In this document: in pieces, positions 29,673 through 37,775 of the stretch
Numbering within the stretch: position 1 is the first letter of the stretch
Layout: the number at the start of each line of letters is the position of its first letter
Source: Consotaella salsifontis
GTDB lineage: Bacteria; Pseudomonadota; Alphaproteobacteria; Rhizobiales; Rhizobiaceae
Direction of reading: 5' to 3'
DNA: 64,000 bases
Assembly (NCBI RefSeq): GCF_900167365.1
Contig: NZ_FUXL01000018.1
Span: 32,451-96,450 of the forward strand
Program-made: the position numbers and the translations under genes
Notes under the pieces: model-generated
Told to the model about the DNA's origin: nothing
What the model saw: only the letters and a program-made list of their open reading frames with translations
Database searches by the model: none

Positions 29673-30380
29673 TCAATCGCCTTTGGAAGCCTCGTAGCGG
29701 GCGCGCGTTTCCTCGTTCATGGGATAGAGGCCGGGCAGCGGCACACCGCGGCCGATTTCCTCCATGATCCACGCTTCCATGCGCTCCTGTTCGGGCGCTG
29801 TCGCCACGACCTTGTCGACAAACGCGGCGGGAATGACGATCGCCCCGTCGTCATCGGCGACGATCATGTCGCCGGGGAAAACCGCGACGCCGCCGCAGCC
29901 GATCGGCTGTTGCCAGTCGACGAAAGTGAGGCCGGCGACGGAGGGCGGCGCGGCGTTGCCCTGGGCCCATACGGGCAAGTCCGTGTCGAGAACGCCGCGA
30001 ATGTCCCGGACGACGCCGTCCGTCACGAGCGCCGCTCCCTTGCGCTGAACGATGCGGGCGCAAAGGATGTCGCCAAAGATGCCGGCGTCGGTGATGCCGC
30101 GCGCGTCGGCGACGACGACCGCCCCTTCCGGCATGGCCTCGATGGCCGCGCGCGTCGATTTCGGCGACGCCCATGATGCCGGTGTCGCCAAATCCTCGCG
30201 CGCGGGCACGAAGCTCATGGTGAACGCCCGCCCGACGATCCTCTCGCCGCTGAAGCAGACGGGCAGAGCGCCGCGCATCCACACGTTTCGCAGCCCTTCC
30301 TTGAGAAGCACCGTGGTGATGGTTGCCGTCGAGACCTGCCGTAGCGTCTCGATGATTTCGGCCTCGTTGGTTTGGTCCAT
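29673..30380 (-). CDS. RraA/HMG aldolase family protein
   Basis: A 235-residue protein of the RraA-like family, which includes 4-hydroxy-4-methyl-2-oxoglutarate (HMG/CHA) aldolases, oxaloacetate decarboxylases and the RNase E inhibitor RraA. Seen motifs are VVVADARGITDAGIFGDILC, with the substrate-binding loop, and TDGVVRDIRGVLDTDLPV carrying the Arg-Asp pair of the metal site. These residues fit an aldolase/decarboxylase better than a pure RNase regulator. It is divergent from the semialdehyde dehydrogenase gene at 30605, sharing a 224-bp control region, so a role in carboxylic-acid breakdown is likely. The exact substrate is unknown. Confidence 0.85.
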   Translation of the reverse strand: MDQTNEAEIIETLRQVSTATITTVLLKEGLRNVWMRGALPVCFSGERIVGRAFTMSFVPAREDLATPASWASPKSTRAAIEAMPEGAVVVADARGITDAGIFGDILCARIVQRKGAALVTDGVVRDIRGVLDTDLPVWAQGNAAPPSVAGLTFVDWQQPIGCGGVAVFPGDMIVADDDGAIVIPAAFVDKVVATAPEQERMEAWIMEEIGRGVPLPGLYPMNEETRARYEASKGD

Positions 30381-30604
30381 CGGATACTCCTCGATTGGGG
30401 GTGATCGGTTGGCTCCGGCATCGTCGCGATGCGAGGAGCTGTCAATAGCCGGTCAGGGTGCTGAGGCGATGAGTGATCGCGCCGGGAGCGTCCGACGCTA
30501 TCGAAGGCGGTTCTCCTCGAATGTCCACGCAGCCGACGCGTGGCCAGGTGCATTGCTTTCGCCGTCCAGTGCCCGACATTGCGAAGAGACCCAGGAGGAA
30601 AGCG

Positions 30605-32101
30605 ATGAACGAAATCGGGCACTTCATCGACGGAGAGAAGGTCGCCGGCCGCAGCGGGCGCTTCTCTGACGTCTTCAATCCGGCGACAGGCGAGGTTTCC
30701 TCGCGGCTCGCGCTCGCTTCTCTCGACGAGCTTCAGAGGGCGGTGGAGGCCGCCAGGCGCGCGCAGCCGGCATGGGCGGCTACCAATCCGCAGCGCCGCG
30801 CCCGCGTTTTCGCCCGTTTCGTCCAGCTTCTCAACGATCACATGCAGGACCTCGCCGAGCTCATGAGCTTCGAGCATGGCAAGACGGTCGACGATTCGAA
30901 GGGCGACATCCAGCGCGGCCTTGAGGTCTGCGAGTTCGTCACCGGCATCGCCCATCTCCAAAAGGGCGAGTTCACGGAAGGGGCAGGCCCCGGCATCGAC
31001 ATCTATTCCGCGCGGGCGCCTGTGGGCATCGGCGCCGGCATCACGCCGTTCAACTTTCCGGCCATGATCCCGATGTGGATGTTCGCCCCGGCCATCGCCT
31101 GCGGCAATGCCTTCATCCTGAAGCCGTCGGAGCGCGATCCCTCCGTTCCGATGCGTCTCGCCGAGATGATGATGGAGGCGGGGTTGCCAAAGGGCGTTCT
31201 CCAGGTGGTGAACGGCGACAAGGAGGTGGTGGATGCCATGATCGACCATTCCGACATTGCCGCGATCTCTTTCGTCGGGTCCACGCCGATCGCCGCGCAT
31301 GTCTATGCCGAGGCCGCCTCGCGCGGAAAACGCGCCCAATGCTTCGGCGGCGCCAAGAATCACATGATCGTCATGCCTGACGCGGACATGGATCAGGCGG
31401 CAAATGCTCTCATCGGTGCCGGGTATGGCTCTGCGGGAGAGCGGTGCATGGCAATTTCCGTCGCCGTACCGGTCGGCGAGGGGACGGCCGAGGCGCTCCT
31501 CGACAAGCTGGTGCCGAAGATCGAGTCGCTGAAGGTTGGTCCCTACACCGATGCTGCGTCGGACTTCGGCCCGCTGGTGACGCGGCAGGCGCGGGAGCGC
31601 GTCCTCGGTCTTATCGGCAAGGGCATCGAGGAGGGCGCCAAGCTGGTGGTGGATGGGCGCGCCTATCGCCTTCAGGGCTACGAGGACGGCTTTTTCGTCG
31701 GCCCCTGCCTATTTGACCACGTGACGCCCGACATGGAGATCTATCGTCAGGAGATTTTCGGCCCGGTGCTCTCCGTCGTCCGCGCCAGCGACTACGAGCG
31801 CGCGCTGGCGCTGGCGAGCGACCATGAATACGGCAATGGCGTCGCCATCTACACGCGCGACGGCGACACCGCGCGGGATTTTGCCGCCCGCGTCGAGGTC
31901 GGAATGGTGGGAATCAACGTGCCGATCCCGGTGCCCTTGTCCTACTATACGTTCGGGGGCTGGAAGCGCTCGGCCTTCGGCGATCTCAACCAGTACGGGC
32001 CGGATTCGATCAGGTTCTGGACACGTACCAAGACGGTAACTGCGCGGTGGCCCTCGGGCATCAAGGAGGGGGCGGTGTTCTCGATGCCGGTGATGGGATG
32101 A
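30605..32101 (+). CDS. mmsA: CoA-acylating methylmalonate-semialdehyde dehydrogenase
   Basis: A 498-residue aldehyde dehydrogenase of the MmsA/IolA type, which converts (methyl)malonate semialdehyde to propionyl- or acetyl-CoA in valine, beta-alanine or inositol breakdown. GHFIDGEKVAGRSGRFSDVF, ARAPVGIGAGITPFNFP and AGYGSAGERCMAISVAVPVG (catalytic Cys) match the family. IPVPLSYYTFGGWKRSAFGD near the end is diagnostic. The start at 30605 is set by AGGAGG in the preceding bases; a longer frame to 30473 is not supported. No other valine or inositol gene is in the window. Confidence 0.94.
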   Translation: MNEIGHFIDGEKVAGRSGRFSDVFNPATGEVSSRLALASLDELQRAVEAARRAQPAWAATNPQRRARVFARFVQLLNDHMQDLAELMSFEHGKTVDDSKGDIQRGLEVCEFVTGIAHLQKGEFTEGAGPGIDIYSARAPVGIGAGITPFNFPAMIPMWMFAPAIACGNAFILKPSERDPSVPMRLAEMMMEAGLPKGVLQVVNGDKEVVDAMIDHSDIAAISFVGSTPIAAHVYAEAASRGKRAQCFGGAKNHMIVMPDADMDQAANALIGAGYGSAGERCMAISVAVPVGEGTAEALLDKLVPKIESLKVGPYTDAASDFGPLVTRQARERVLGLIGKGIEEGAKLVVDGRAYRLQGYEDGFFVGPCLFDHVTPDMEIYRQEIFGPVLSVVRASDYERALALASDHEYGNGVAIYTRDGDTARDFAARVEVGMVGINVPIPVPLSYYTFGGWKRSAFGDLNQYGPDSIRFWTRTKTVTARWPSGIKEGAVFSMPVMG

Positions 32102-32284
32102 GCCGGCCTCAGGGTTCTTGGTCCTTGCCGGTGAGCGTACCCGCGATGGCCCTTCGGCTTCGCTCGAGAAGCTGTGGCGCTCCTCGTTTCCTCGCGCCGG
32201 ACGGTCTCCGGCGCGGTGTTGGCGTTCGGGTCGGCCGATGGGCCGCCGCACTCCCGGCTAGCCAGGAGCGGATACCGGTTGCGA

Positions 32285-32539
32285 TCACGCCATTCCGAGC
32301 GCCTGCATGTAGAGGTCGAGGATCGCCTCTTCCTCCTGTCGCTCGTTGGCGTCCTTCTTGCGCAGCGAAACGATCCTGCGCATCGCCTTGGTGTCGTAGC
32401 CGCGCGATTTGGCCTCGCCATAGACGTCCTTGATGTCGTCGGCGATGGTTTTCTTCTCTTCCTCGAGCCGCTCGATCCGCTCGATGAATTGCTTCAGCTC
32501 ATCGGCGGCGACAGTGCTCTCCGGCCCAGCGTCGTTCAT
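32285..32539 (-). CDS. gapR: GapR family nucleoid-associated protein (DUF2312)
   Basis: An 84-residue helical DNA-binding protein. The sequence from [20 protein letters not shown] through [20 protein letters not shown] is diagnostic of DUF2312, whose Caulobacter member GapR binds AT-rich overtwisted DNA ahead of replication and transcription and aids topoisomerases. The family is confined mainly to alphaproteobacteria and their phages, which supports the taxonomic call. Length fits a normal chromosomal GapR. It stands alone, with about 290 bp of non-coding DNA upstream. Confidence 0.9.
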   Translation of the reverse strand: MNDAGPESTVAADELKQFIERIERLEEEKKTIADDIKDVYGEAKSRGYDTKAMRRIVSLRKKDANERQEEEAILDLYMQALGMA

Positions 32540-32763
32540 GTCAGGTCCTCATCAGTCATCTGTGGCAAGCGCGGCGTTCGCCACGGCCCTCGGGTTCGGG
32601 CCGCGCCCGCCCTGAACGGCGGTCGCTGCTTTTGCGATTCGCATGCTCGCCCGCGCAAGTAGCAGAAATCCGCCGCCCATTGAAAGCGCCGGAAGAACGC
32701 CATTCTTATTCGCTAGGCGGATGGCAATGCCTGCACGGAAGTCGTGCTATGCGACGGCCGTCG

Positions 32764-32792
32764 TTGACAATTCAAATGCTCCGTTCGATTAC
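32764..32792 (+). promoter_or_regulatory. Candidate promoter of the DUF1036-pyk unit
   Basis: TTGACA (32764-32769) followed after 17 bases by GATTAC (32787-32792) gives a sigma-70-like promoter about 40 bp upstream of the DUF1036 start. The -10 element is weak, as is common in alphaproteobacteria. Confidence 0.4.
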
Positions 32793-32830
32793 CGGCCGTC
32801 CGGCTGACACCATGATTTGAGGGTCTTCCC

Positions 32831-33301
32831 ATGCTCGTCCGAATGTTGCGGCCGCACGGCAGAGCACTCGGCATCTGCGCTGCCATCGTCTTCGGTGCCG
32901 TCGCCAGCCTTACGCTCACCGCGCGTTCCGCCTTTGCCGACTTCAGAGTCTGCAATGGAACCCAGTCCCTGGTCGGAGTGGCCATCGGCTATCGTGCCGA
33001 GGCCGGATGGACCACTGAGGGATGGTGGCGTATCCCTGCGACCACCTGCAAGTCGATCATAGAAGGCGAGCTGTCTTCGCGTTATTACTATCTTTACGCA
33101 GAAGATGCGGAAGGCCGCGGCCGCTGGGCCGGCAATGTCGACATGTGCATTGCAGAAAACGAATTTAAGATAGTCGGCGTAAAAGATTGCTTCGCCCGCG
33201 GTTTCCAAGAGATCGGTTTCCGCGAATACGATACCGGAGAACAGGGCAGCTGGATGGTACAGTTGACCGAGGCTCCGCGTGAAGGAACCGGAACTCCATG
33301 A
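32831..33301 (+). CDS. DUF1036 exported protein
   Basis: A 156-residue protein with a signal peptide (core LGICAAIVFGAVASLTL, cleavage near RSAFA/DF). The mature part FRVCNGTQSLVGVAIGYRAE and the later GWWRIPATTCKSI are typical of DUF1036, periplasmic proteins of unknown function widespread in alphaproteobacteria. Four conserved cysteines (CNG, TTC, DMC, DCF) suggest two disulfides. Its stop overlaps the pyk start (ATGA at 33298-33301), an association seen in related genomes, so the two are cotranscribed although no functional link is known. Confidence 0.88.
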   Translation: MLVRMLRPHGRALGICAAIVFGAVASLTLTARSAFADFRVCNGTQSLVGVAIGYRAEAGWTTEGWWRIPATTCKSIIEGELSSRYYYLYAEDAEGRGRWAGNVDMCIAENEFKIVGVKDCFARGFQEIGFREYDTGEQGSWMVQLTEAPREGTGTP

Positions 33302-34734
33302 GAAGAACTCGTCGCGTTAAGATCCTCGCAACCCTCGGTCCTGCTTCGTCCGAAGAGCCGATGATCCGCAAGCTGCACGAGGCTGGCGCGGACGTTTTCC
33401 GCATCAATATGAGCCATGCCAGCCATGACCTGATGCGCACCCTCGTGCGGCGCATCCGCAACGTCGAAGCCGAGATTGGCCGGCCGATCGGCATTCTCGC
33501 CGATCTTCAGGGGCCGAAGCTGCGCGTCGGTGCATTTGCCGATTCATCCGTCGATCTGGAGGTGGGCCAGGAATTCACCCTGGACGACAATCCGGCGCCG
33601 GGCGACAACACGCGTGTTAATCTGCCTCATCCCGAAATCCTCGAGGCGGTTCAGGCAGGGCACCGGCTGCTGATCGACGACGGGCGGCTTCAGCTGCTGG
33701 CCATCGAAGCGGATGACCATCATGTTCGCTGCCGCGTCACGGCCGGCAACAAGATTTCGAACCGCAAGGGCGTCAGCCTGCCGGATACGATCCTCAAGAG
33801 TGGTCCGCTGACCCCCAAGGACCGCGCCGACATCGACGCGCTGCTCACCGAGGAAATCGACTGGCTGGCGCTGTCCTTCGTGCAGCGGCCGGAAGATCTG
33901 GTCGAGGTCCGCAAGATCGTTCAGGGCAAGTTCCCGATCCTTTCCAAGATCGAGAAGCCGCAGGCGGTGCGCCATCTCGACGAGATCATCTCCATGTCCG
34001 ACGCCATCATGGTGGCGCGCGGCGATCTTGGCGTGGAAATGCCGGTGGAGGATGTGCCTGGCATCCAGAAGCGCATCACCCGCGCGGCGCGGCGCGCCGG
34101 CAAGCCGGTCGTGGTCGCGACGCAGATGCTGGAGTCGATGATCTCCGCCCCGGTGCCGACCCGCGCCGAGGTGTCGGACGTGTCGACCGCGGTCTACGAG
34201 GGCGCGGACGCCGTCATGCTGTCGGCCGAATCCGCCGCCGGCCAGTATCCGGTGGAGGCCGTCGCCATGATGGACGCCATCGCCAAGAAGATCGAGCGCG
34301 ACCCGCTCTATCCGGGCATCGTCTTCGCCCAGCGGCCGGCGCCGCTCGCGACGGAGGCCGACGCCATTTCCCTGGCGGCGCGCGAGATTTCCGAAACGCT
34401 GATGCCGGCGGCGATCGTCACCTATACCGCGACCGGTACGACCGGGCTGCGCATGGCGCGCGAGCGCCCGCAGTTGCCGATCATCGGCATTTCGCCGGTG
34501 GTTCAGACGGCACGGCGCCTGTCGCTGGTCTGGGGCATCCACTGCGTGGTGACGGAAGACGCCCGCGATCTGGACGACATGGTTTCGCGCGCCTGCCGCA
34601 TCGCCATGCAGGAGGGCTTTGCCCGTCCGGACGACCGGATTCTGGTGACGGCCGGCGTGCCCCTGCGCAAGCCGGGCGCGACCAACATGCTGCGCATCGC
34701 CCATATCGATCCGGCCGACGCGGATACGAAGTGA
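33298..34734 (+). CDS. pyk: Pyruvate kinase
   Basis: A 478-residue glycolytic enzyme making pyruvate and ATP from phosphoenolpyruvate. It shows KILATLGPASSEE, DLQGPKLRVG, ILSKIEKPQAVRHL with the active-site Lys, MVARGDLGVEMP, and VVVATQMLESMI. The C-terminal regulatory domain is full length. It is coupled to the DUF1036 gene by a 4-base overlap and is followed by a very strong hairpin shared with the convergent helicase gene. Confidence 0.97.
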   Translation: MRRTRRVKILATLGPASSEEPMIRKLHEAGADVFRINMSHASHDLMRTLVRRIRNVEAEIGRPIGILADLQGPKLRVGAFADSSVDLEVGQEFTLDDNPAPGDNTRVNLPHPEILEAVQAGHRLLIDDGRLQLLAIEADDHHVRCRVTAGNKISNRKGVSLPDTILKSGPLTPKDRADIDALLTEEIDWLALSFVQRPEDLVEVRKIVQGKFPILSKIEKPQAVRHLDEIISMSDAIMVARGDLGVEMPVEDVPGIQKRITRAARRAGKPVVVATQMLESMISAPVPTRAEVSDVSTAVYEGADAVMLSAESAAGQYPVEAVAMMDAIAKKIERDPLYPGIVFAQRPAPLATEADAISLAAREISETLMPAAIVTYTATGTTGLRMARERPQLPIIGISPVVQTARRLSLVWGIHCVVTEDARDLDDMVSRACRIAMQEGFARPDDRILVTAGVPLRKPGATNMLRIAHIDPADADTK

Positions 34735-34740
34735 CTATTT

Positions 34741-34774
34741 CGCCAGCCGCCGCCTTAGCTGGCGGCGGCTGGCG
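34741..34774. terminator. Perfect 14-bp hairpin between pyk and the helicase gene
   Basis: CGCCAGCCGCCGCC (34741-34754) and GGCGGCGGCTGGCG (34761-34774) are exact complements around TTAGCT. It begins 6 bases after the pyk stop and ends just before the convergent helicase stop at 34783. No long U-tract is present, but the stem is very stable. Confidence 0.75.
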
Positions 34775-34782
34775 ATGAACCA

Positions 34783-37305
34783 TCAGGAGAGTGCGGCGGC
34801 GACGAGGTCGGCTTCCGCCACCTCCTCCAGAACGGCGTCGCGCGCTTCCCCGGCGATGCTCTCGCGCCCGATCTCCAGCATGATGGGGACCGCGAGGGGC
34901 GAGACCTGGGAAAGGTCCTTGTGAACGATGTGATGCTTGATGCGGGCGAGAAGGTCCGACACGCGGCGCACGTCGAGAAGGCCCGCCGCCGCATCCTGCC
35001 ATGTCGCCTGAAGGAGGATGTGGTCGGGCTCGTGAACCCGCAGCACGTCATAGATGAGGTCGGCCGAGACCGTGACCTGCCGTCCGGTCTTCTCCTGGCC
35101 GGGATGATGCTTCTCGATCAGCCCCGAGATCACGGCACACTGGCGGAAGGTTCTTTTCAGCAGCCATGAATCGGCCATCCAGGCTTCGAGATCGTCGCCC
35201 AGCATATCCTCGTCGAAGAGGTCGTCGAGCGACAGGCGCCCCTGACGGATCATCAGCCCGATATCGCCGGTCCCCCAGATCGAAAGGGCGTAGTCGGTGG
35301 CGACAAAGCCGAGGGGGCGCGCCCGGGCGCGTTCCAGCCGGCGCGTCAGGAGCATGCCGAGCGTCTGGTGGGCAATCCGGCCCTCGAAAGGGTAGGCGAC
35401 CATGAAGAAGCGGTTGCCGTTGGGAAACGTCTCGATCAGCAGCTCGTCGGCGCGCGGGATGATCGACTTCTTCTCCTGGATCGCAAGCCACTCGGCCACC
35501 TGGTCGGGCAGAGCGCCCCAGCGCGCTGGATCGGCCAGCATCGAGCGGACTTCGGCCGCGAGGAACGTGGTCAGCGGAAACTTGCCGCCTGCATAGGCCG
35601 GAACCTTGGGGTCATGGTCGTTGGCCTCCGTGACCAGGCACTGGTTCTCGAAAAGCGTCTCGTAGCGCAGCACCCGCCCAGCGAAAAAGAACGTATCGCC
35701 GGGAGCGAGCGATTCCACGAAGCCTTCCTCGACCTTGCCGAGGGCGGGACCGGGCCGGGCCATGGCGCTTTTTGTCTTCCGCCTGATCAGGCGGACTTCC
35801 AACATCGGTGCCTCGATGATGGTGCCGGCGTTCATCCGGTACTGCTGGGCGGCGCGCGGATGGGTGACGCGCCACGTGCCGTCCTCCGTCAACCGGATCT
35901 TGGCATAGCGCTCGTACACCTTCAGCGAATAGCCGCCTGTGGCGACGAACTCGACGATCCTGTCGAAGGTCGCGCGGTCGAGATCGCGGTAGGGCAGGGC
36001 GGTCGTCACCTCCGCGTGCAGGTCGTCGGCGCGAAAGGGCTCGGCGCAGGCCATGCCGAGCACGTGCTGGGCGAGAACGTCGAGAGAGCCTTGCGGAATG
36101 GAGGGGGAATCCTGCGCGCCCAGGTAGTTCGCATCCAGCGCCGCCTGACACTCCATGACCTCGAAGCGGTTGGCGGGCACGAGAATGGCGCGCGAGGGTT
36201 CGTCCATGCGGTGGTTGGCGCGCCCGATGCGCTGGGCGAGGCGCGAGGCGCCCTTCGGCGCGCCGACGTGGACGACGAGGTCGACGTCTCCCCAGTCGAT
36301 GCCGAGATCAAGAGTCGATGTCGCGACCACCGCTCTCAGCTTGTTCTCCGCCATGGCCGCCTCGACGCGTCGGCGCTGGCCGACGTCGAGCGAGCCGTGG
36401 TGCAGGGCGATGGGGAGCGTATCCTCGTTGATTCGCCACAGGGACTGGAAGAGATTTTCGGCCTGGTTGCGCGTGTTGACGAAGAGAAGCGTCGTCTTGT
36501 GCGCCTTGATGGCCTCATAAACCTCCGGCATGGCATAGGTGCAGGCGTGGCCGCGCCAAGGAATGCGCTCCTGCGACTTCAGGATGGTGATGATCGGCTT
36601 GGCGCCGCCCGCGACCTGGATGAGGTCGGCACGGGGGGCCGCGCCGGGTGTTTGGGCGACCAGCCATTGACGCAACTCGTTGGGCTCGGCGACCGTCGCC
36701 GAAAGCCCTATGGTCTGAAGCTCGGGCCTGAGTTTCCTGAGGCGGGCCAGCCCCAGGGCCAGGAGATGGCCCCGCTTCGAGGTGACGAGCGAGTGAAGCT
36801 CGTCGAAGATCACGGTCCGCAAATCGGAGAAGAAGGTCGGTGCATCCTTGGATGCGATCAAGAGCGCCAGTTGTTCCGGCGTCGTCAGAAGGATATCGGG
36901 GGGGCGGAGCTTCTGGCGCTGGCGCTTGATCTGAGAAGTGTCGCCGGTGCGCGTCTCGATCGAGACGGGCAGGTTCATCTCCGCGACCGGTGTCGCCAGG
37001 TTGCGCTCGATATCGACCGCCAGGGCCTTGAGGGGCGAAATGTAAAGTGTGTGGACGCCGCGCGGCCGCTCACCCGGCTTGGGCCGCTGGCGGCGCGACA
37101 GGTCGACCAGGGAAGGCAGAAAGCCAGCCAGCGTCTTACCCGCGCCCGTCGGCGCGATGAGAAGTACCGAGGCACCATGCTCGACGCGCGCCAGAAGATC
37201 AATCTGATGGGGACGCGGCGCCCAGCCCTTTTTTGCGAACCAGTCGGCAAACGAGGGCGGCAAAGGGGCAGGATCGGAGGCTGGAGCAACGCGGGAAAAA
37301 CTCAT
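34783..37305 (-). CDS. Ligase-associated DEXH-box helicase (Lhr type)
   Basis: An 840-residue superfamily 2 helicase, 3'-5' DNA unwinding, of the type usually encoded with an ATP-dependent DNA ligase and an exonuclease for DNA repair. Motif I APTGAGKTLAGF is at residues 51-62, motif II is FDELHSL, motif III GLSATVAEP, and motif VI QRIGRANHRMDE. A DEAD/H-associated C-terminal region follows. The length (about 800-850) matches the ligase-associated subfamily rather than full-length Lhr (about 1500). The ligase and phosphoesterase genes that usually flank it are not here; the matching exonuclease is at 43.4 kb. Confidence 0.93.
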   Translation of the reverse strand: MSFSRVAPASDPAPLPPSFADWFAKKGWAPRPHQIDLLARVEHGASVLLIAPTGAGKTLAGFLPSLVDLSRRQRPKPGERPRGVHTLYISPLKALAVDIERNLATPVAEMNLPVSIETRTGDTSQIKRQRQKLRPPDILLTTPEQLALLIASKDAPTFFSDLRTVIFDELHSLVTSKRGHLLALGLARLRKLRPELQTIGLSATVAEPNELRQWLVAQTPGAAPRADLIQVAGGAKPIITILKSQERIPWRGHACTYAMPEVYEAIKAHKTTLLFVNTRNQAENLFQSLWRINEDTLPIALHHGSLDVGQRRRVEAAMAENKLRAVVATSTLDLGIDWGDVDLVVHVGAPKGASRLAQRIGRANHRMDEPSRAILVPANRFEVMECQAALDANYLGAQDSPSIPQGSLDVLAQHVLGMACAEPFRADDLHAEVTTALPYRDLDRATFDRIVEFVATGGYSLKVYERYAKIRLTEDGTWRVTHPRAAQQYRMNAGTIIEAPMLEVRLIRRKTKSAMARPGPALGKVEEGFVESLAPGDTFFFAGRVLRYETLFENQCLVTEANDHDPKVPAYAGGKFPLTTFLAAEVRSMLADPARWGALPDQVAEWLAIQEKKSIIPRADELLIETFPNGNRFFMVAYPFEGRIAHQTLGMLLTRRLERARARPLGFVATDYALSIWGTGDIGLMIRQGRLSLDDLFDEDMLGDDLEAWMADSWLLKRTFRQCAVISGLIEKHHPGQEKTGRQVTVSADLIYDVLRVHEPDHILLQATWQDAAAGLLDVRRVSDLLARIKHHIVHKDLSQVSPLAVPIMLEIGRESIAGEARDAVLEEVAEADLVAAALS

Positions 37306-37775
37306 CGAGCAGGAAGGTAGGCGGAAGAAGCTGCCGCGCCAAGACTGCCAGTACCGGAAAAGGGGTGCGCGAGGTGCTCGTCGCGCCCATGAAGAGGAGA
37401 TTCAAATTCAGCAGAGAGTCTGGCATATTTATGAACAACTAGACCCAAGGTATCGGAAAAAACACTGAATTGCGACAGAATGTAAACGATAAAACATAAT
37501 TATTACTATTCGTTAATGCGTCGTATATGCAAACTATATATCAATAAACATGGCGTGATTGAGTGGTGCGGCGATATGTCAATCAGTTTTTGTTGAACTC
37601 TTCTCTTTGTTCTTGAATATTCGGAATGATCCAGCTGCCGGGCTTCCGCGCCATCGCGTGAACGCATCCAAGACGGCCGTGGATTCCATTGATGGCGGAA
37701 ACGTCGCCGAAACGGGGCTTGGCTTTCGTCGCCCTCCGAAGACGGCCGGCAGAAGAGAAAAGGGAGGCGAACTCC
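37306..37775. other. AT-rich leader region upstream of the molybdoenzyme gene
   Basis: About 470 bp without a convincing gene. From about 37400 to 37625 it is far more AT-rich than the rest of the window, with runs such as TATATATCAATAAACATG. It holds a 7-bp inverted repeat (37556-37585) and presumably the promoters of the helicase (-) and the oxidoreductase (+). The base composition suggests foreign DNA or a nucleoid-protein binding region. Confidence 0.5.
37556..37585. promoter_or_regulatory. Inverted repeat TGATTGA...TCAATCA
   Basis: TGATTGA (37556-37562) and TCAATCA (37579-37585) are exact complements separated by 16 bases, about 190 bp before the oxidoreductase start. The arms resemble FNR/CRP half sites but the spacing is much wider than an FNR box, so any regulator is unknown. 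Confidence 0.3.

Noticed and set aside
37556..37585. FNR box upstream of the molybdoenzyme
   Set aside because: The half sites are similar, but the 16-base spacing is far from the 4-base spacing of an FNR site.
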